From positions 1 through 50,972 of the forward strand of contig JAWCJE010000012.1 of assembly GCA_038853715.1 (NCBI GenBank): a stretch of 50,972 bases of DNA. The letters are read 5' to 3'. This DNA comes from Candidatus Nezhaarchaeales archaeon (GTDB lineage Archaea > Thermoproteota > Methanomethylicia > Nezhaarchaeales > JAWCJE01). The notes beneath the pieces are model-generated. The model was not told the origin of the DNA and did not search any database. It saw nothing but the letters and a program-made list of their open reading frames with translations. Shown here piece after piece: positions 16,331 through 24,622 of the stretch; the first letter of the stretch is position 1, and each line of letters opens with the position of its first letter. The translations under genes were made by a program, and so were the position numbers.

Positions 16331-17620
16331 TTAAACCGTTCTACTAGGTTTAAGGGGCTTTCGGGCTCGGAAGTAAGCCTCAATACTCCTTTCAAGCTCT
16401 TTAAACATCTTATCGTACTTTCTCTTAAGCTCTTCAAGTGCCTTCCACGCCTCAGCTTTAAGTTGAGGCCTCCCTTCTTCGTATTGTGTACGCGTGATCT
16501 GCCTATGTTTTTCTTCCAGCGCTCGCTACGTCTTGTGGAGGCTCTTTACGATAAGCTTGCTTTCCTCCAGCATTTCCCCGTAAACGGCTTCAATCTTACC
16601 GTAGATCGGCTCGACGGTACTCCAATACACCGGTCTACTTGGTTTCCTTAAGGCATACTTAATCAAGCGCGCCTTAAGCCGTTTATGTGGAAGCGTTGCT
16701 TCGACGTTCCATAGAAGGCGCTTGATATGATCTTTAGCGTACACTACGATGTAATGGTAGTCGTTACCAAGGCTGCCGTAGTTTGTTGTTCTACCTTTAG
16801 GCGTTGTATACAGGTGCATCTTGTACTCACGTTGCTTAAGAGCCTCGTATAACGATTTAATGACGTACACTTTCTCGTTGTATAGTGTAACCCTAAAACC
16901 CACGGTTCTTCTTCCTTTATGGCTCTGTGATACAATGTACAGAGTGAACCCTCTATGTCAATGGTTATGCTGAGCGCGCTGTAAAGCTTTACGTCGCTAT
17001 CTACAGGCGTTAGAGTAAGCTTTTCAAGAAGCCACCAATAGCTCTTGAGCGGCAAGTAAATCCATAATTGCCACGTATAGCCTCCCTTGATATCCCAGCG
17101 CGGCGCTATGCCTACATACCCGTACTTGACGAAGGCCTCCTTGAATAGGAGCGCCAAGTACGAATCAGGTGTATTCAGCACTACTAATACTTGTTGCCAG
17201 TATCGCTTTACGCTTCCGTCGGTGTGCGCTAGATACCATAGTTTAAGCTTTTCCGCGTCGTCTTCATCGAAGTCGCGTTTAGCATGCTTCGTATTCGCTA
17301 GCTGTAACGCTGTTATCCTATCGCGCACTTTAACGTTTAACCTTTTCATCCACCCTCGTAGCGTAGAATACGGTACGTTGAGGTGCTTTGAGAGTTTGTT
17401 TATTGATACGCATTTATTCCAATGTAAGTCCTCAACTAACGCTTTGAAGCGCTGGTTATTGTCGAGAGCCTTATCCATCACTACCTTCTTCGCTTCCTCC
17501 GAAAGCATCGCTAACAAGCATTCAGGAATTACTATCGTCCTCGGCTTACGCTTAGTAAGCTTTAACGTGAGCTTTAACCCTGCTTAGAGGGATCCTGCGA
17601 CCTTTTCCCCATCCAAACCA
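16331..17620 (-). pseudogene. Disabled copy of the HTH-LAGLIDADG element gene (copy 1)
   Basis: Homologous over its length to the intact 433-residue protein at 29604-30905. It reads N-terminal LLAMLSEEAKK, an HTH region (LSKHLNVPYSTLRGWM), two LAGLIDADG-like motifs (LWYLAHTDGSV; LSITIDIEGSL) and a C-terminal coiled coil. It is broken in at least three places: an in-frame TAA near 17583 where the intact copy has CAA; a frameshift around 16744-16903; and a TAG near 16525 where the intact copy has Trp. The 3' end (about 16353-16376) matches the left terminal sequence of the intact element. Its 5' end lacks the intact copy's promoter and terminal repeat. Confidence 0.75.
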
Positions 17621-17833
17621 CTCCCTAGGAATATACTGCGCGTTTAATGCCGTCGATATCGCTATTAGGAGCTTCTTAATGCTCTGTCTATCTAGGTGTT
17701 CGGGTATTGCTTTCTCTTCTCCGTAGGGGAGGCGTGGGCCGTCTGGGCCTACGCCAGCCATTACGCCTATCATACCCGCGACCAACGTCATTAGGAGGGC
17801 GTAATACCTATCTAGGTTTAGGTCTTTCTCCAT
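17552..17833 (-). CDS. Hypothetical protein, possibly truncated by element copy 1
   Basis: 93 residues, not recognised. The N-terminal hydrophobic stretch (YYALLMTLVAGMIGVMAGVG) could be one membrane segment. The second half is basic. Its last third overlaps the start of the disabled element in another frame, so the natural C-terminus may have been lost on insertion. The ATG is preceded by AGGT. It overlaps head-to-head, by a shared CATG, with the plus-strand acetyl-CoA synthetase fragment, so both cannot easily be functional. Confidence 0.35.
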   Translation of the reverse strand: MEKDLNLDRYYALLMTLVAGMIGVMAGVGPDGPRLPYGEEKAIPEHLDRQSIKKLLIAISTALNAQYIPREWFGWGKGRRIPLSRVKAHVKAY

Positions 17834-18173
17834 GTACCTAATGGAGTATATGGAGGTTTATGAGGCTTCGATAAGGGATCCGGAAAAATTCTGGGATGCT
17901 GAAGCCCGTAAACTTGAATGGTTTAGAACTTGGGATAAGGTCTTAGAGTGGGATCCTCCCTTTGCTAAATGGTTTGTTGGAGGTGTTTTAAACGCGTCTT
18001 ACTTATGCGTTGATCATCACGTGAAGGGCTGGAGGAGGAATAAGGTGGCTATGTACTGGGAGGGGGAGCCCGGAGATAGTAGAACGATAAGCTACGCTGA
18101 GCTCTATCGTGAAGTCAATAGGTGTGCGTCAGTTTTGAAAAACCTAGGGTTTAAGAATGTGGATTACGTTTAA
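17832..18173 (+). pseudogene. Acetyl-CoA synthetase, N-terminal fragment
   Basis: Codes only the first 113 residues of an AMP-forming acetyl-CoA synthetase: FWDAEARKLEWFRTWDKVLE, WFVGGVLNASYLCVDHH and DSRTISYAELYREVNRCAS. Full enzymes are about 600-660 residues. The frame stops where the RGDRV...motif should follow, and the next gene is unrelated, so the adenylation core and catalytic C-terminus are absent. It is a truncated pseudogene produced by deletion or rearrangement. Confidence 0.8.
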
Positions 18174-18180
18174 CTAAGGT

Positions 18181-18654
18181 TTGTACGCCTTAAAGAAGGT
18201 TAAACCCTTGGTACTCCACGTCGTCGTAGCGTTAGACCTAGACCACTTCAACGAAGTGGTTAGAAAAGCAGCTTGGCCTAGATATAGCCCTAACCCTATC
18301 ACTGGCCTTCTCTCAAGGCTTGTTGAGGACTTGGTTATTAAGCGTAGAGGCATCGTTATCTATGGTTTAGACTGGGATAGGGGTACGGAGGAGGCGGTTA
18401 TAGAGTTTGTGGAGCCAGACCTCGAGGATTTACTATTAGACCTCGAGGATTTAAGACGGCGTATTGAGGAGGCTGGTAAAACTAGTGGGACTGGCGTAAC
18501 CTTAAGTATTGGCGTCTCTAAGTATGAAGCGCCCGACGGGGTTAAACCGGTTAAGGATAGGAGGGCGTTAAAGTCTTCACCCTATAGGTACTTAGCGCTT
18601 AAAGCGCTTCGTAAGGCTAAAAGGCTAGGCGGTAACCGTTTAGTAATCGTTTAG
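18181..18654 (+). CDS. Nucleotidyl-cyclase-fold protein, GTP cyclohydrolase III-like half
   Basis: 157 residues, TTG start. It opens with VVVALDLDHFNEVV, which resembles the first metal-binding strand of GGDEF/cyclase folds. YSPNPITGLLSRLVEDL follows, similar to the SPNP/TPNP region of archaeal GTP cyclohydrolase III, then VTLSIGVSKYE, the conserved late strand, and KALRKAKRLGGNRLVIV at the end. The GGDEF/GGDN signature itself is replaced by DWDRGTEE, so catalysis is uncertain. It is half the length of the two-domain GTP cyclohydrolase III. A nucleotide-binding role is likely; the product is unknown. Confidence 0.55.
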   Translation: MYALKKVKPLVLHVVVALDLDHFNEVVRKAAWPRYSPNPITGLLSRLVEDLVIKRRGIVIYGLDWDRGTEEAVIEFVEPDLEDLLLDLEDLRRRIEEAGKTSGTGVTLSIGVSKYEAPDGVKPVKDRRALKSSPYRYLALKALRKAKRLGGNRLVIV

Positions 18655-18656
18655 TA

Positions 18657-18866
18657 ATGCTGGCTCGAATGGCGAAGGCTCGAGGCGGTTTTAAAGTCAC
18701 TAGTACCCCTCTAATAATGATAGGTCAGGTTCTACTGGTTAATGTGAGGGACGTTGTTAAGGCTATGGAGATGGTAACGGTGCATCGGGATGATATAGTG
18801 GCTAAAGCTGACGAGTGCGATCCAACACTCATTAAGCTCGAAGGCGATGCTAAGGCTAAACCCTAG
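18657..18866 (+). CDS. Hypothetical small protein
   Basis: 69 residues, not recognised. It starts 2 bases after the stop of the cyclase-fold gene, so translational coupling is likely if it is real. It has no membrane segment and no cysteine cluster; one hydrophobic strand-like run (LIMIGQVLLVNV) is followed by a charged C-terminus. Conservation would be needed to confirm it. Confidence 0.35.
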   Translation: MLARMAKARGGFKVTSTPLIMIGQVLLVNVRDVVKAMEMVTVHRDDIVAKADECDPTLIKLEGDAKAKP

Positions 18867-19219
18867 GTTTAAACGTGGGAACGCTGGCTCTAATCAATGA
18901 AGGTTGAACCTTTAAGCTTTAAGAGTTCGACGATGCATAATCTTATTAGTTTAAACTTGTTTAAGCCTTTTACCTTTTTCACCACTCAACGCTCGAAGGC
19001 GCACCAGTAACGCTAATAACTTGATAATATCATTAGTTGCGTTTGCACGCCGTCATACCCTCCGGTTTACCGTTTACTACCATGCCGTATACGGGCTAAA
19101 GCACTAGTAAACGTGATCGGAGGCTAACAATGAAAGTATGCATGTACAACGTGGTCATAAACCTATGACGCTGACTTAACATAGAATGGAGGGATCATCA
19201 TGATGATCAAGCCTTAAAG
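18867..19219. other. 353-base intergenic region with palindromes
   Basis: No gene seen. It contains a TGATA-A-TATCA palindrome near 19022, a GTCATA-AACC-TATGAC hairpin (19154-19169) and a perfect 16-base palindrome at 19193-19208. Confidence 0.35.
19193..19208. repeat. Perfect 16-base palindrome GATCATCATGATGATC
   Basis: Each arm is eight bases with no loop. It lies 12 bases beyond the stop codon of the minus-strand cysteine-motif gene. A dimeric protein-binding site is the simplest reading; as an RNA it would have no loop. Confidence 0.5.
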
Positions 19220-19723
19220 TTATTGCTTTACCTCTCTACTTTTTAATATTAATTCGGCGGCTAGCTGTGCTGCTTTTTTGACGACTTCTGGACATTTTTC
19301 GTAAGCTCCGGCCCTTACGAACTCTTCATATTCAACAGGGTTTTTGAGGTCGAAAGCCCTTCCAAAAAGGAACGTTTGAATGTCTCGGCATTTAACGCTT
19401 CCAAATTCCTTTTCAAACCTTTGATAAAGGTCCACGGCAAGCTCCATGGCCTTCGCGTATCGAGGTGAAAACCTCGCATCTTCCAGTTTCTCCCTTCCAT
19501 ACGCTAGCCCTATAGCCATGATGCCACCAGATAAAGCTCCGCAGACCTCACCCATTCGGGCAACTCCTCCAGCGAAAGCACTAGCCGCTTTAAACGATTC
19601 CCCATCACCAAGCTGAAGGTGCTCTTGAAGCGCCTTTAACACGCACTGGGAACATCCATGGTAAATTTTTTCATAGTAGTACGCGGCTCTCCCTATCTTC
19701 TCTATAAGTTCAGAGGTAGACAT
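19220..19723 (-). CDS. C_GCAxxG_C_C family redox protein
   Basis: 167 residues with the spaced cysteine pattern of this family: HGCSQCVLKAL (Cys 24 and 27), GGVARMGEVCGALSGG (Cys 61), VKCRDIQ and YEKCPEVV. Members are small cytoplasmic proteins, often found in anaerobes, thought to be redox-active or to bind metal clusters; some are annotated as split-soret cytochrome or oxidoreductase partners. The ATG at 19723 is preceded by GGAGG. It stands alone between long non-coding stretches. Confidence 0.8.
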   Translation of the reverse strand: MSTSELIEKIGRAAYYYEKIYHGCSQCVLKALQEHLQLGDGESFKAASAFAGGVARMGEVCGALSGGIMAIGLAYGREKLEDARFSPRYAKAMELAVDLYQRFEKEFGSVKCRDIQTFLFGRAFDLKNPVEYEEFVRAGAYEKCPEVVKKAAQLAAELILKSREVKQ

Positions 19724-20069
19724 GGTAACGCCTCCTTTAAGGTGAATCTCAAGCTCTTTTAATCGTTTAAAGTTCCTTTAATGCGTTTGGGTACGAAGTT
19801 CGTTTCAATTGTGAATGGATCGTTATTAAGCTTCCTATGGCAGGAGTTAAAAGAATCATGGTAAACGGCGTTGAGATTAAGCAGTTAACGGAAAGTCCTT
19901 AGTTGACGCTCTCCATTAACTTCTCGTCCTCATTAAGCAACCTTTCTGTTAACCTCCCTAATGGTTACGTCCCCTCTATCACGCTAGGCGTGTTTATGAG
20001 GTAACGTGGATATGTTTAAAGCGTAGGGTAAAGGTGTTAACGTAGATGTTTAAAGCTGGAAGATCGAGC
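19724..20069. other. 346-base intergenic region
   Basis: Nothing recognised. There are short open frames without ribosome sites and no clear structure. Confidence 0.35.
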
Positions 20070-20555
20070 CTAAGGTTGAGATGCTTCCTTTTGTATTTCG
20101 AGTAAAAGGTTTAATGCCTCACTTAAGACCCTTGATAGCTGAACCGTGAAATCTTCAGCCCCCTCCACTCCTTGAATGAAGCACCTAAATCTTTCTACTT
20201 TACTACGTAACTCGTTTAGCCTATCACGGTATTTCATCATAATGGTTACGGGTAGCTTTAACCCGCCGCTTAAGGGTTTTTGCGCTGTACTTAATAACTC
20301 CTTTAACTCGTTTAACTCCTTAGCCTTTAAATCAAGGCTTTTAGCCAGCTCTTCAACCTTACTCTTAAGCTCGTCCCTTTCCTTAGAGAGCTCCTTAATC
20401 CTTGCTTCAGCGTCTTTAAGCTCTAAGTACTTAGTTAAAGCCTCCCTTATAAGCTCGGAGGCGGTAATACCCAGTTTTTCAGCCTCCGCGTTTACCTTAT
20501 TATAGAGCTCCATGCTTACATGGCAACCTACAAAGGCCCCCTTACCCCTCGACAT
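20070..20555 (-). CDS. Ribbon-helix-helix-like protein with coiled coil
   Basis: 161 residues. The N-terminus (VGCHVSMELYNKVNAEAEKL, then GITASELIREALTKYLEL) fits a ribbon-helix-helix DNA-binding domain at about residues 8-50. A long charged coiled coil follows (about 50-90), then a helical C-terminus. Such proteins bind operators as dimers or act as antitoxins. No toxin gene is adjacent, so the latter is not supported. The ATG is preceded by GGGGAGGGG. The target is unknown. Confidence 0.6.
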   Translation of the reverse strand: MSRGKGAFVGCHVSMELYNKVNAEAEKLGITASELIREALTKYLELKDAEARIKELSKERDELKSKVEELAKSLDLKAKELNELKELLSTAQKPLSGGLKLPVTIMMKYRDRLNELRSKVERFRCFIQGVEGAEDFTVQLSRVLSEALNLLLEIQKEASQP

Positions 20556-21023
20556 ACCCCTCCCCTAAGAAGTCTCAGCTTTAGAGGCAGGAAGTAGTTG
20601 AAGTCTTGATAGATAAGCTAACTGATAAAGCTTATGCTTGAAAGAGCCTTAAGGTGTCAAACGTCGAATCGATCTATGAACCGATCCTACGCGCGGTTTC
20701 CACTAGGGTCTCCAGTAGAAGCACTAATTTTGAAGCTAACCGGTTGAAGACATTCCACTTTAAACTTCGGTTGAAATATATGTTGGAACGTTGAGCTTAA
20801 CGCTTCTAATAAAGCCTAATTGGAAATAACGGCTCCTTGACCTCTATCTCCAATGGAGAATGAGGAAGGTTCGGATTAATGGTTCTCAGGCTTAGAAGCG
20901 GGCCTTAACCCGCCTCCCCAAACCACTAAGTACTTCTCCTTGAGCGTATCTAGCTCTCTTTAAGCGTCGTTTATGCTTCACTCGCTATTCGCGTTAAAAG
21001 CGTTCTACTATTGTACGTCGGCT
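20556..21023. other. 468-base intergenic region
   Basis: No gene recognised. Around 20697-20725 lies a sequence whose reverse complement contains TTCTACTGGAGA, the core of the dispersed motif at 11009 and 50800. There it is part of its own imperfect palindrome (CCACTAGGG/CTCCAGTAG). Confidence 0.35.
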
Positions 21024-21281
21024 TTAAGTGTACTTAACGGTTATCTCTAAGCTTACTCCAACGGTTTTAGCTAGATTCTGCAGCCTTATGACCTCCTCTT
21101 TAAATTTAGCAAGTTCGTTTAATCCTTCACTAAGCCCTAAAAGGAACTCCTTCTCCTCTTCGCTTCCAGTGTAAGCCTTGGTAGCTTTACTTAGAGCCTC
21201 GGCCATAACCTTCATCCGCGCTACATCCTTCCTCTCGGCGATAAGCCTCGCCACCTCATATCCATCCTCAAAGCTTAACAT
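21024..21281 (-). CDS. Hypothetical helical protein
   Basis: 85 residues, not recognised. It is almost entirely helical and charged (EVARLIAERKDVARMKVMAE) with no cysteines or membrane segment. The ATG start at 21281 has only weak upstream purines. It stands alone between two long non-coding stretches; the ordered amphipathic composition suggests a real small protein, perhaps a regulator or antitoxin-like partner, but nothing more can be said. Confidence 0.4.
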   Translation of the reverse strand: MLSFEDGYEVARLIAERKDVARMKVMAEALSKATKAYTGSEEEKEFLLGLSEGLNELAKFKEEVIRLQNLAKTVGVSLEITVKYT

Positions 21282-21723
21282 AGAGGGCCACCCTACGTAA
21301 ACCCCGATCTAAAATACTAGCTTGTTTAACCCTTAAGGGTTTCGTTAAGCAGCGTCCTTCATTCTATCTAATCAGCTCGCCGCCTTGATGGTTTAACTGA
21401 CGGTTAAAGCCTAGGTGGATAACGTCGAGTTAACGGGTAGGAAGCCTAGATAAAGAGTACCAATAACGGCAAGCTCATAAAGGAGAAGGCCCCTTCCAGA
21501 GAACAATTATCATGAGCGTCTTCCCGAAATAGCCCCAATGATGTATTACGCCGGAGGCTTTTTCCCTATAACTTCTTCCTTAATCTCCCTCCTTCTCCAA
21601 GGATAAGCCTAGCGGCGCTATGATGAATCCTTTCAGCAGGTTTTAAGTTAGCGCTTACCTTTCTCTACATAAACGAATAAGACTGTTTTTCAACATTAGC
21701 CTTAGGCAATTGATGAGGCTGCT
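21282..21723. other. 442-base intergenic region
   Basis: No gene, RNA or repeat recognised. It is moderately AT-rich near the glycosyltransferase 3' end. Confidence 0.35.
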
Positions 21724-22872
21724 TCACTTTACCGATTTAAGGATATCCACTAGTTTTAATACTGTGACTTCCCAGTTAAACTCTTTCTCCACTAACTCCC
21801 TTCCCCTCTTCCCCATTTCCCTCCTTAACGCATCGTTTTTTAGTAATGTTATTAGTTTTTGGGCTAGGGCCTTAGGATCCTTAACGGGGATTAGGAACCC
21901 GTTTTCTCCGTTTTTAACAGCTTCAGCTATTCCTCCTACCGATGTAGCTATTACGGGCTTCGCGCAGGCCATGGCTTCAAGAATGGATCGCGGTATTCCC
22001 TCTCCCCCTCTACTTGGCAATATGAATACGTCAGCTAAACAATAGTATTTCGGCATTTCACGGTTTGGGATAGGCCCGATAAGCTTAAAGTTTTGCTCAA
22101 CTTTTAATGAGGCTAATCTTCTTCTTACCTCCTTGATTGTTCTCGGCGTACCTTCACCGACGAGTAGGAACTTAGCGTTGACCTCCTTTAACACGATGGG
22201 CGCGGCCTCAATTATTTCCTCTACGCCCTTTAAAGGGTCGATCCTACCAACGTATAAAACCACTTTTTCGCCCTGCTGAAGCTGGATCGCTTGCCTTAAG
22301 CCTTCGCAGTTAATATTTGGGTTAAACCTCTGCGCGTCTATAGCGTTTCGTACGATTTTCACCTTTTCCCTTCTTACCGCGTATAAGTGCTTTACGACGC
22401 TGGGTAGCATGGCCCAGGAGTAAAGTATTACTGCGTCAGCCGATTCCGCGACGGCATTAAAGACGGCGCGATAGAAAACACCCTTTAACCCCTTGGTCTT
22501 AATGAGCAGCCAGACACCGCCAATAAGTAGTATTAGCGGTATTTTAGCTACCTTTTTAGCGATTAACGCCGATATTAACTCGGGAAGCCCAAAGGTCCTT
22601 ACGTAGATTACGTCTACCTTCCTTATCGTGAGTAGCGTGGTTAAGGCGTATGAAATTATTTTCGTGGCTCCGTGAAGCTTAGGTATTGGTATTACTGGTG
22701 CCTTACGTAGCTCGATATTCGCCGGTTTACCGTAATGGTCAGCCGCCTCGGTTGTAATTACAATTACCCGTTTAAGGTGGCTTGCAACCCTAATTATTTC
22801 ATCGAATATGTGCGCTTCAAGCCCTGCGACCGCGTGCCCCCTAAACCTGGTTACGTAGGTTAAAACCTTCAA
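21724..22872 (-). CDS. Glycosyltransferase family 4
   Basis: 382-residue GT-B-fold enzyme. The donor-binding C-terminal domain has VVLYVGRIDPLKGVEEIIEA, then the EX7E-type block EGIPRSILEAMACAKPVIAT and SVGGIAEAVKNGENGFLI. The N-terminal domain carries the acceptor side. It transfers a sugar from a nucleotide donor, probably on the cytoplasmic face during glycan or lipid-linked oligosaccharide assembly. It starts (TTG) four bases after the stop of the epimerase gene on the same strand, so the two likely form an operon supplying and using a UDP-sugar. Confidence 0.88.
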   Translation of the reverse strand: MKVLTYVTRFRGHAVAGLEAHIFDEIIRVASHLKRVIVITTEAADHYGKPANIELRKAPVIPIPKLHGATKIISYALTTLLTIRKVDVIYVRTFGLPELISALIAKKVAKIPLILLIGGVWLLIKTKGLKGVFYRAVFNAVAESADAVILYSWAMLPSVVKHLYAVRREKVKIVRNAIDAQRFNPNINCEGLRQAIQLQQGEKVVLYVGRIDPLKGVEEIIEAAPIVLKEVNAKFLLVGEGTPRTIKEVRRRLASLKVEQNFKLIGPIPNREMPKYYCLADVFILPSRGGEGIPRSILEAMACAKPVIATSVGGIAEAVKNGENGFLIPVKDPKALAQKLITLLKNDALRREMGKRGRELVEKEFNWEVTVLKLVDILKSVK

Positions 22873-22876
22873 TGGG

Positions 22877-23830
22877 TTATCCCCACTGTTTAAGCTTAAC
22901 TAGCCATGCTACTTCGCGCTTTAACCCTTCTCTAAGCCCTACCGAAGGCTTAAAGCCTAATAGTTTCCTCGCTTTACTTATATCAGCGCAGGTATGCTTT
23001 ACGTCACCCTTGAAGCGCTCATGGTGAAATGCTTTAACCTCAACGTTAACCTCGTCTTCTATCAGCTTAATAACGCTTTTAATGGGCGTTGAAGCCCCGG
23101 TTCCCACGTTTATCGTTTCACCATTAACCTCCGCCTCCATGGCGAGGACGCTGGCTTCTACCACGTCGTCTACGTAGATAAAGTCTCGAGACTGGGATCC
23201 ATCCCCGTAGATTGTTACCTCGCGTCCTTGAAGGGCTGCTACTATGAACTTGTGGAAGGCCATGTCAGGCCTCTGCCTCGGCCCGTAGGTGGTGAAGTAA
23301 CGTAACGCCACGAAAGGTATCTGGTAGTTTTTATGGTAAAGGTAGCATAGGTTTTCAGCCGCTAGCTTGGTTACGCCGTAAGGCGATATGGGCTTAGGGC
23401 TCACTGTTTCCTGCGTTGGTAGGGTTTCAGCGTCACCGTAGATTGAGGAGGAGGATGCATAAATTAGCTTTCTTACCGGCTTCCCCTTTAAATGCTCAAG
23501 TAGTCGTTGGGTGGCTAATACGTTGTCGGAGAGGTAAGCCTCAAAGCTTCTACCCCAGCTCGCCCTTACGCCTGGTTGCGCTGCCTCATGGAATACGTAA
23601 TCAACGTTTGAAAGTATAGCTTCCAAATCTACCGAGAGTAAGTCCGCCTCAATAAGATTAAAATCCGGATTTTTAAGCAGACTCCTTACGTTAAGCTCCT
23701 TATAAAACCTTGGGTAATAATCTGAAAACTTATCTATGCCTAACACTTTGTACCCCAACTCTAGTAGGCGCTCGGCTAGGCGCGACCCTATAAACCCGGC
23801 CACGCCAGTAACTAAGCAGCGCATCTTCAA
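22877..23830 (-). CDS. NAD-dependent sugar-nucleotide epimerase/dehydratase
   Basis: 317-residue extended SDR protein. It has the NAD motif VTGVAGFIGSRLAERL, the catalytic SSSSIYG and YGVTK (Tyr-x3-Lys), and the substrate-loop FTTYGPRQRPDMAF. These match UDP-glucose or UDP-glucuronate 4-epimerases; the F-TTYGPRQRPDMA form is common in UDP-glucuronate/galacturonate epimerases. It acts in the cytoplasm in sugar-nucleotide supply. The ATG start at 23830 is the natural N-terminus. It is upstream of a GT4 gene in a two-gene operon. Substrate specificity is inferred. Confidence 0.85.
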   Translation of the reverse strand: MKMRCLVTGVAGFIGSRLAERLLELGYKVLGIDKFSDYYPRFYKELNVRSLLKNPDFNLIEADLLSVDLEAILSNVDYVFHEAAQPGVRASWGRSFEAYLSDNVLATQRLLEHLKGKPVRKLIYASSSSIYGDAETLPTQETVSPKPISPYGVTKLAAENLCYLYHKNYQIPFVALRYFTTYGPRQRPDMAFHKFIVAALQGREVTIYGDGSQSRDFIYVDDVVEASVLAMEAEVNGETINVGTGASTPIKSVIKLIEDEVNVEVKAFHHERFKGDVKHTCADISKARKLLGFKPSVGLREGLKREVAWLVKLKQWG

Positions 23831-24184
23831 GCTTCATCCCTTTAACACTTCAGCTTCGCTTCCTTTGAAGCTAGGGCTCTTAAAACCTTAACGGTTTTAG
23901 AGGGGTGTTTGTAACAGTCCATCGGTTTTGTTAATGCTTTCTATCTTCGTAAGGTTTTTCTTCTAAGCATTTTCCGCTTTAATCCACGTATAGAGTCTCT
24001 AAGTTTATTATGATCTGCTTGGTTCAAGTCTTACTAGGTATTTTACCTTTGATTAAGCCGTACGATGATTACTGTTCTTTTAGTGAGCGTGGTTAGAGCG
24101 TTAATAGAGGTGATGGACTATTATAAGCACGTGGTAGAAACGTAAGGCTAATTAACGTGGGTTTCAGGCCTTATTTGAAGGCTT
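23831..24184. other. 354-base divergent intergenic region
   Basis: Separates the glycan operon from the repeat-protein gene. A 26-codon frame (24065-24145) includes ATGGACTATTATAAGCAC, which is nearly repeated just after the repeat-protein gene (ATGGACTGTTATAAACAC at about 24531). No other feature was recognised. Confidence 0.35.
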
Positions 24185-24532
24185 ATGGATCCCTTAACGC
24201 TTTCAACTATAAGCTTAATCCTAGCCTTCGTAGTGTTAGCTGAGAACACCGTAGGCTTATGGAGGATCGCCCAAGGCATTAAATCAGTCCAGGATGGCGT
24301 TAAAGCCGTTCAAGATAGCGTTAAAGAAGTTCAAGCTAGCGTTAAAGCCGTTCAAGATAGCGTTAAAGAAGTTCAAGCTAGCGTTAAAGCCGTTCAAGAT
24401 AGTGCTAAAGCTATTCAAGAAGGTGTTAAAGCGATCCAAGATGGACAGAGGTACATGGTTGAAGGTTTAAAAACCTTACAAGAAGGTCAAAAGGCGATAA
24501 TGGAGGCTTTAGAAAGGATTGGGAAGGGGTAA
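24185..24532 (+). CDS. Membrane-anchored heptad-repeat coiled-coil protein
   Basis: 115 residues. The N-terminal hydrophobic segment (LSTISLILAFVVLAENTVGL) is a likely membrane anchor. It is followed by about eight seven-residue units of the type VKAVQDS/VKEVQAS at residues 32-87, a perfect coiled-coil heptad with Val at positions a and d. The tail (MVEGLKTLQEGQKAIMEALE) continues as helix. The matching DNA units are nearly identical, so the array has expanded recently. It is not assigned to a family. It could be a spacer, a phage-tail-like helix or a sensor stalk. Confidence 0.6.
   Translation: MDPLTLSTISLILAFVVLAENTVGLWRIAQGIKSVQDGVKAVQDSVKEVQASVKAVQDSVKEVQASVKAVQDSAKAIQEGVKAIQDGQRYMVEGLKTLQEGQKAIMEALERIGKG
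24278..24445 (+). repeat. Tandem 21-base coding repeat (42-base higher-order unit)
   Basis: Eight units of 21 bases. Units 1-2 (24299-24340) and 3-4 (24341-24382) are identical 42-base pairs coding VKAVQDS-VKEVQAS, and unit 5 differs at one base. Units 0, 6 and 7 are diverged. This is in-frame expansion, not a CRISPR array. Confidence 0.85.
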
Positions 24533-24622
24533 TGGACTGTTATAAACACCCTAGGCGTACCATAAGCTTTTTAAGTCCCTACGCCTTAGAGGCATTGAAG
24601 CCGGTTTCATGGAGGTATGGTT

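Noticed and set aside
17087-17587. 166-codon plus-strand open frame opposite element copy 1
   Set aside because: It is antisense to the homologous LAGLIDADG pseudogene and has no family features; the same shadow frame appears opposite the intact copy (30370-30933).
20070-20555. Ribbon-helix-helix gene considered as an antitoxin
   Set aside because: No toxin-like partner is adjacent; neighbouring sequence is non-coding for over 300 bases on both sides.
24278-24445. Possible CRISPR-like or satellite repeat
   Set aside because: Units are contiguous 21-base blocks coding a heptad in frame with no spacers, so it is a coding repeat.
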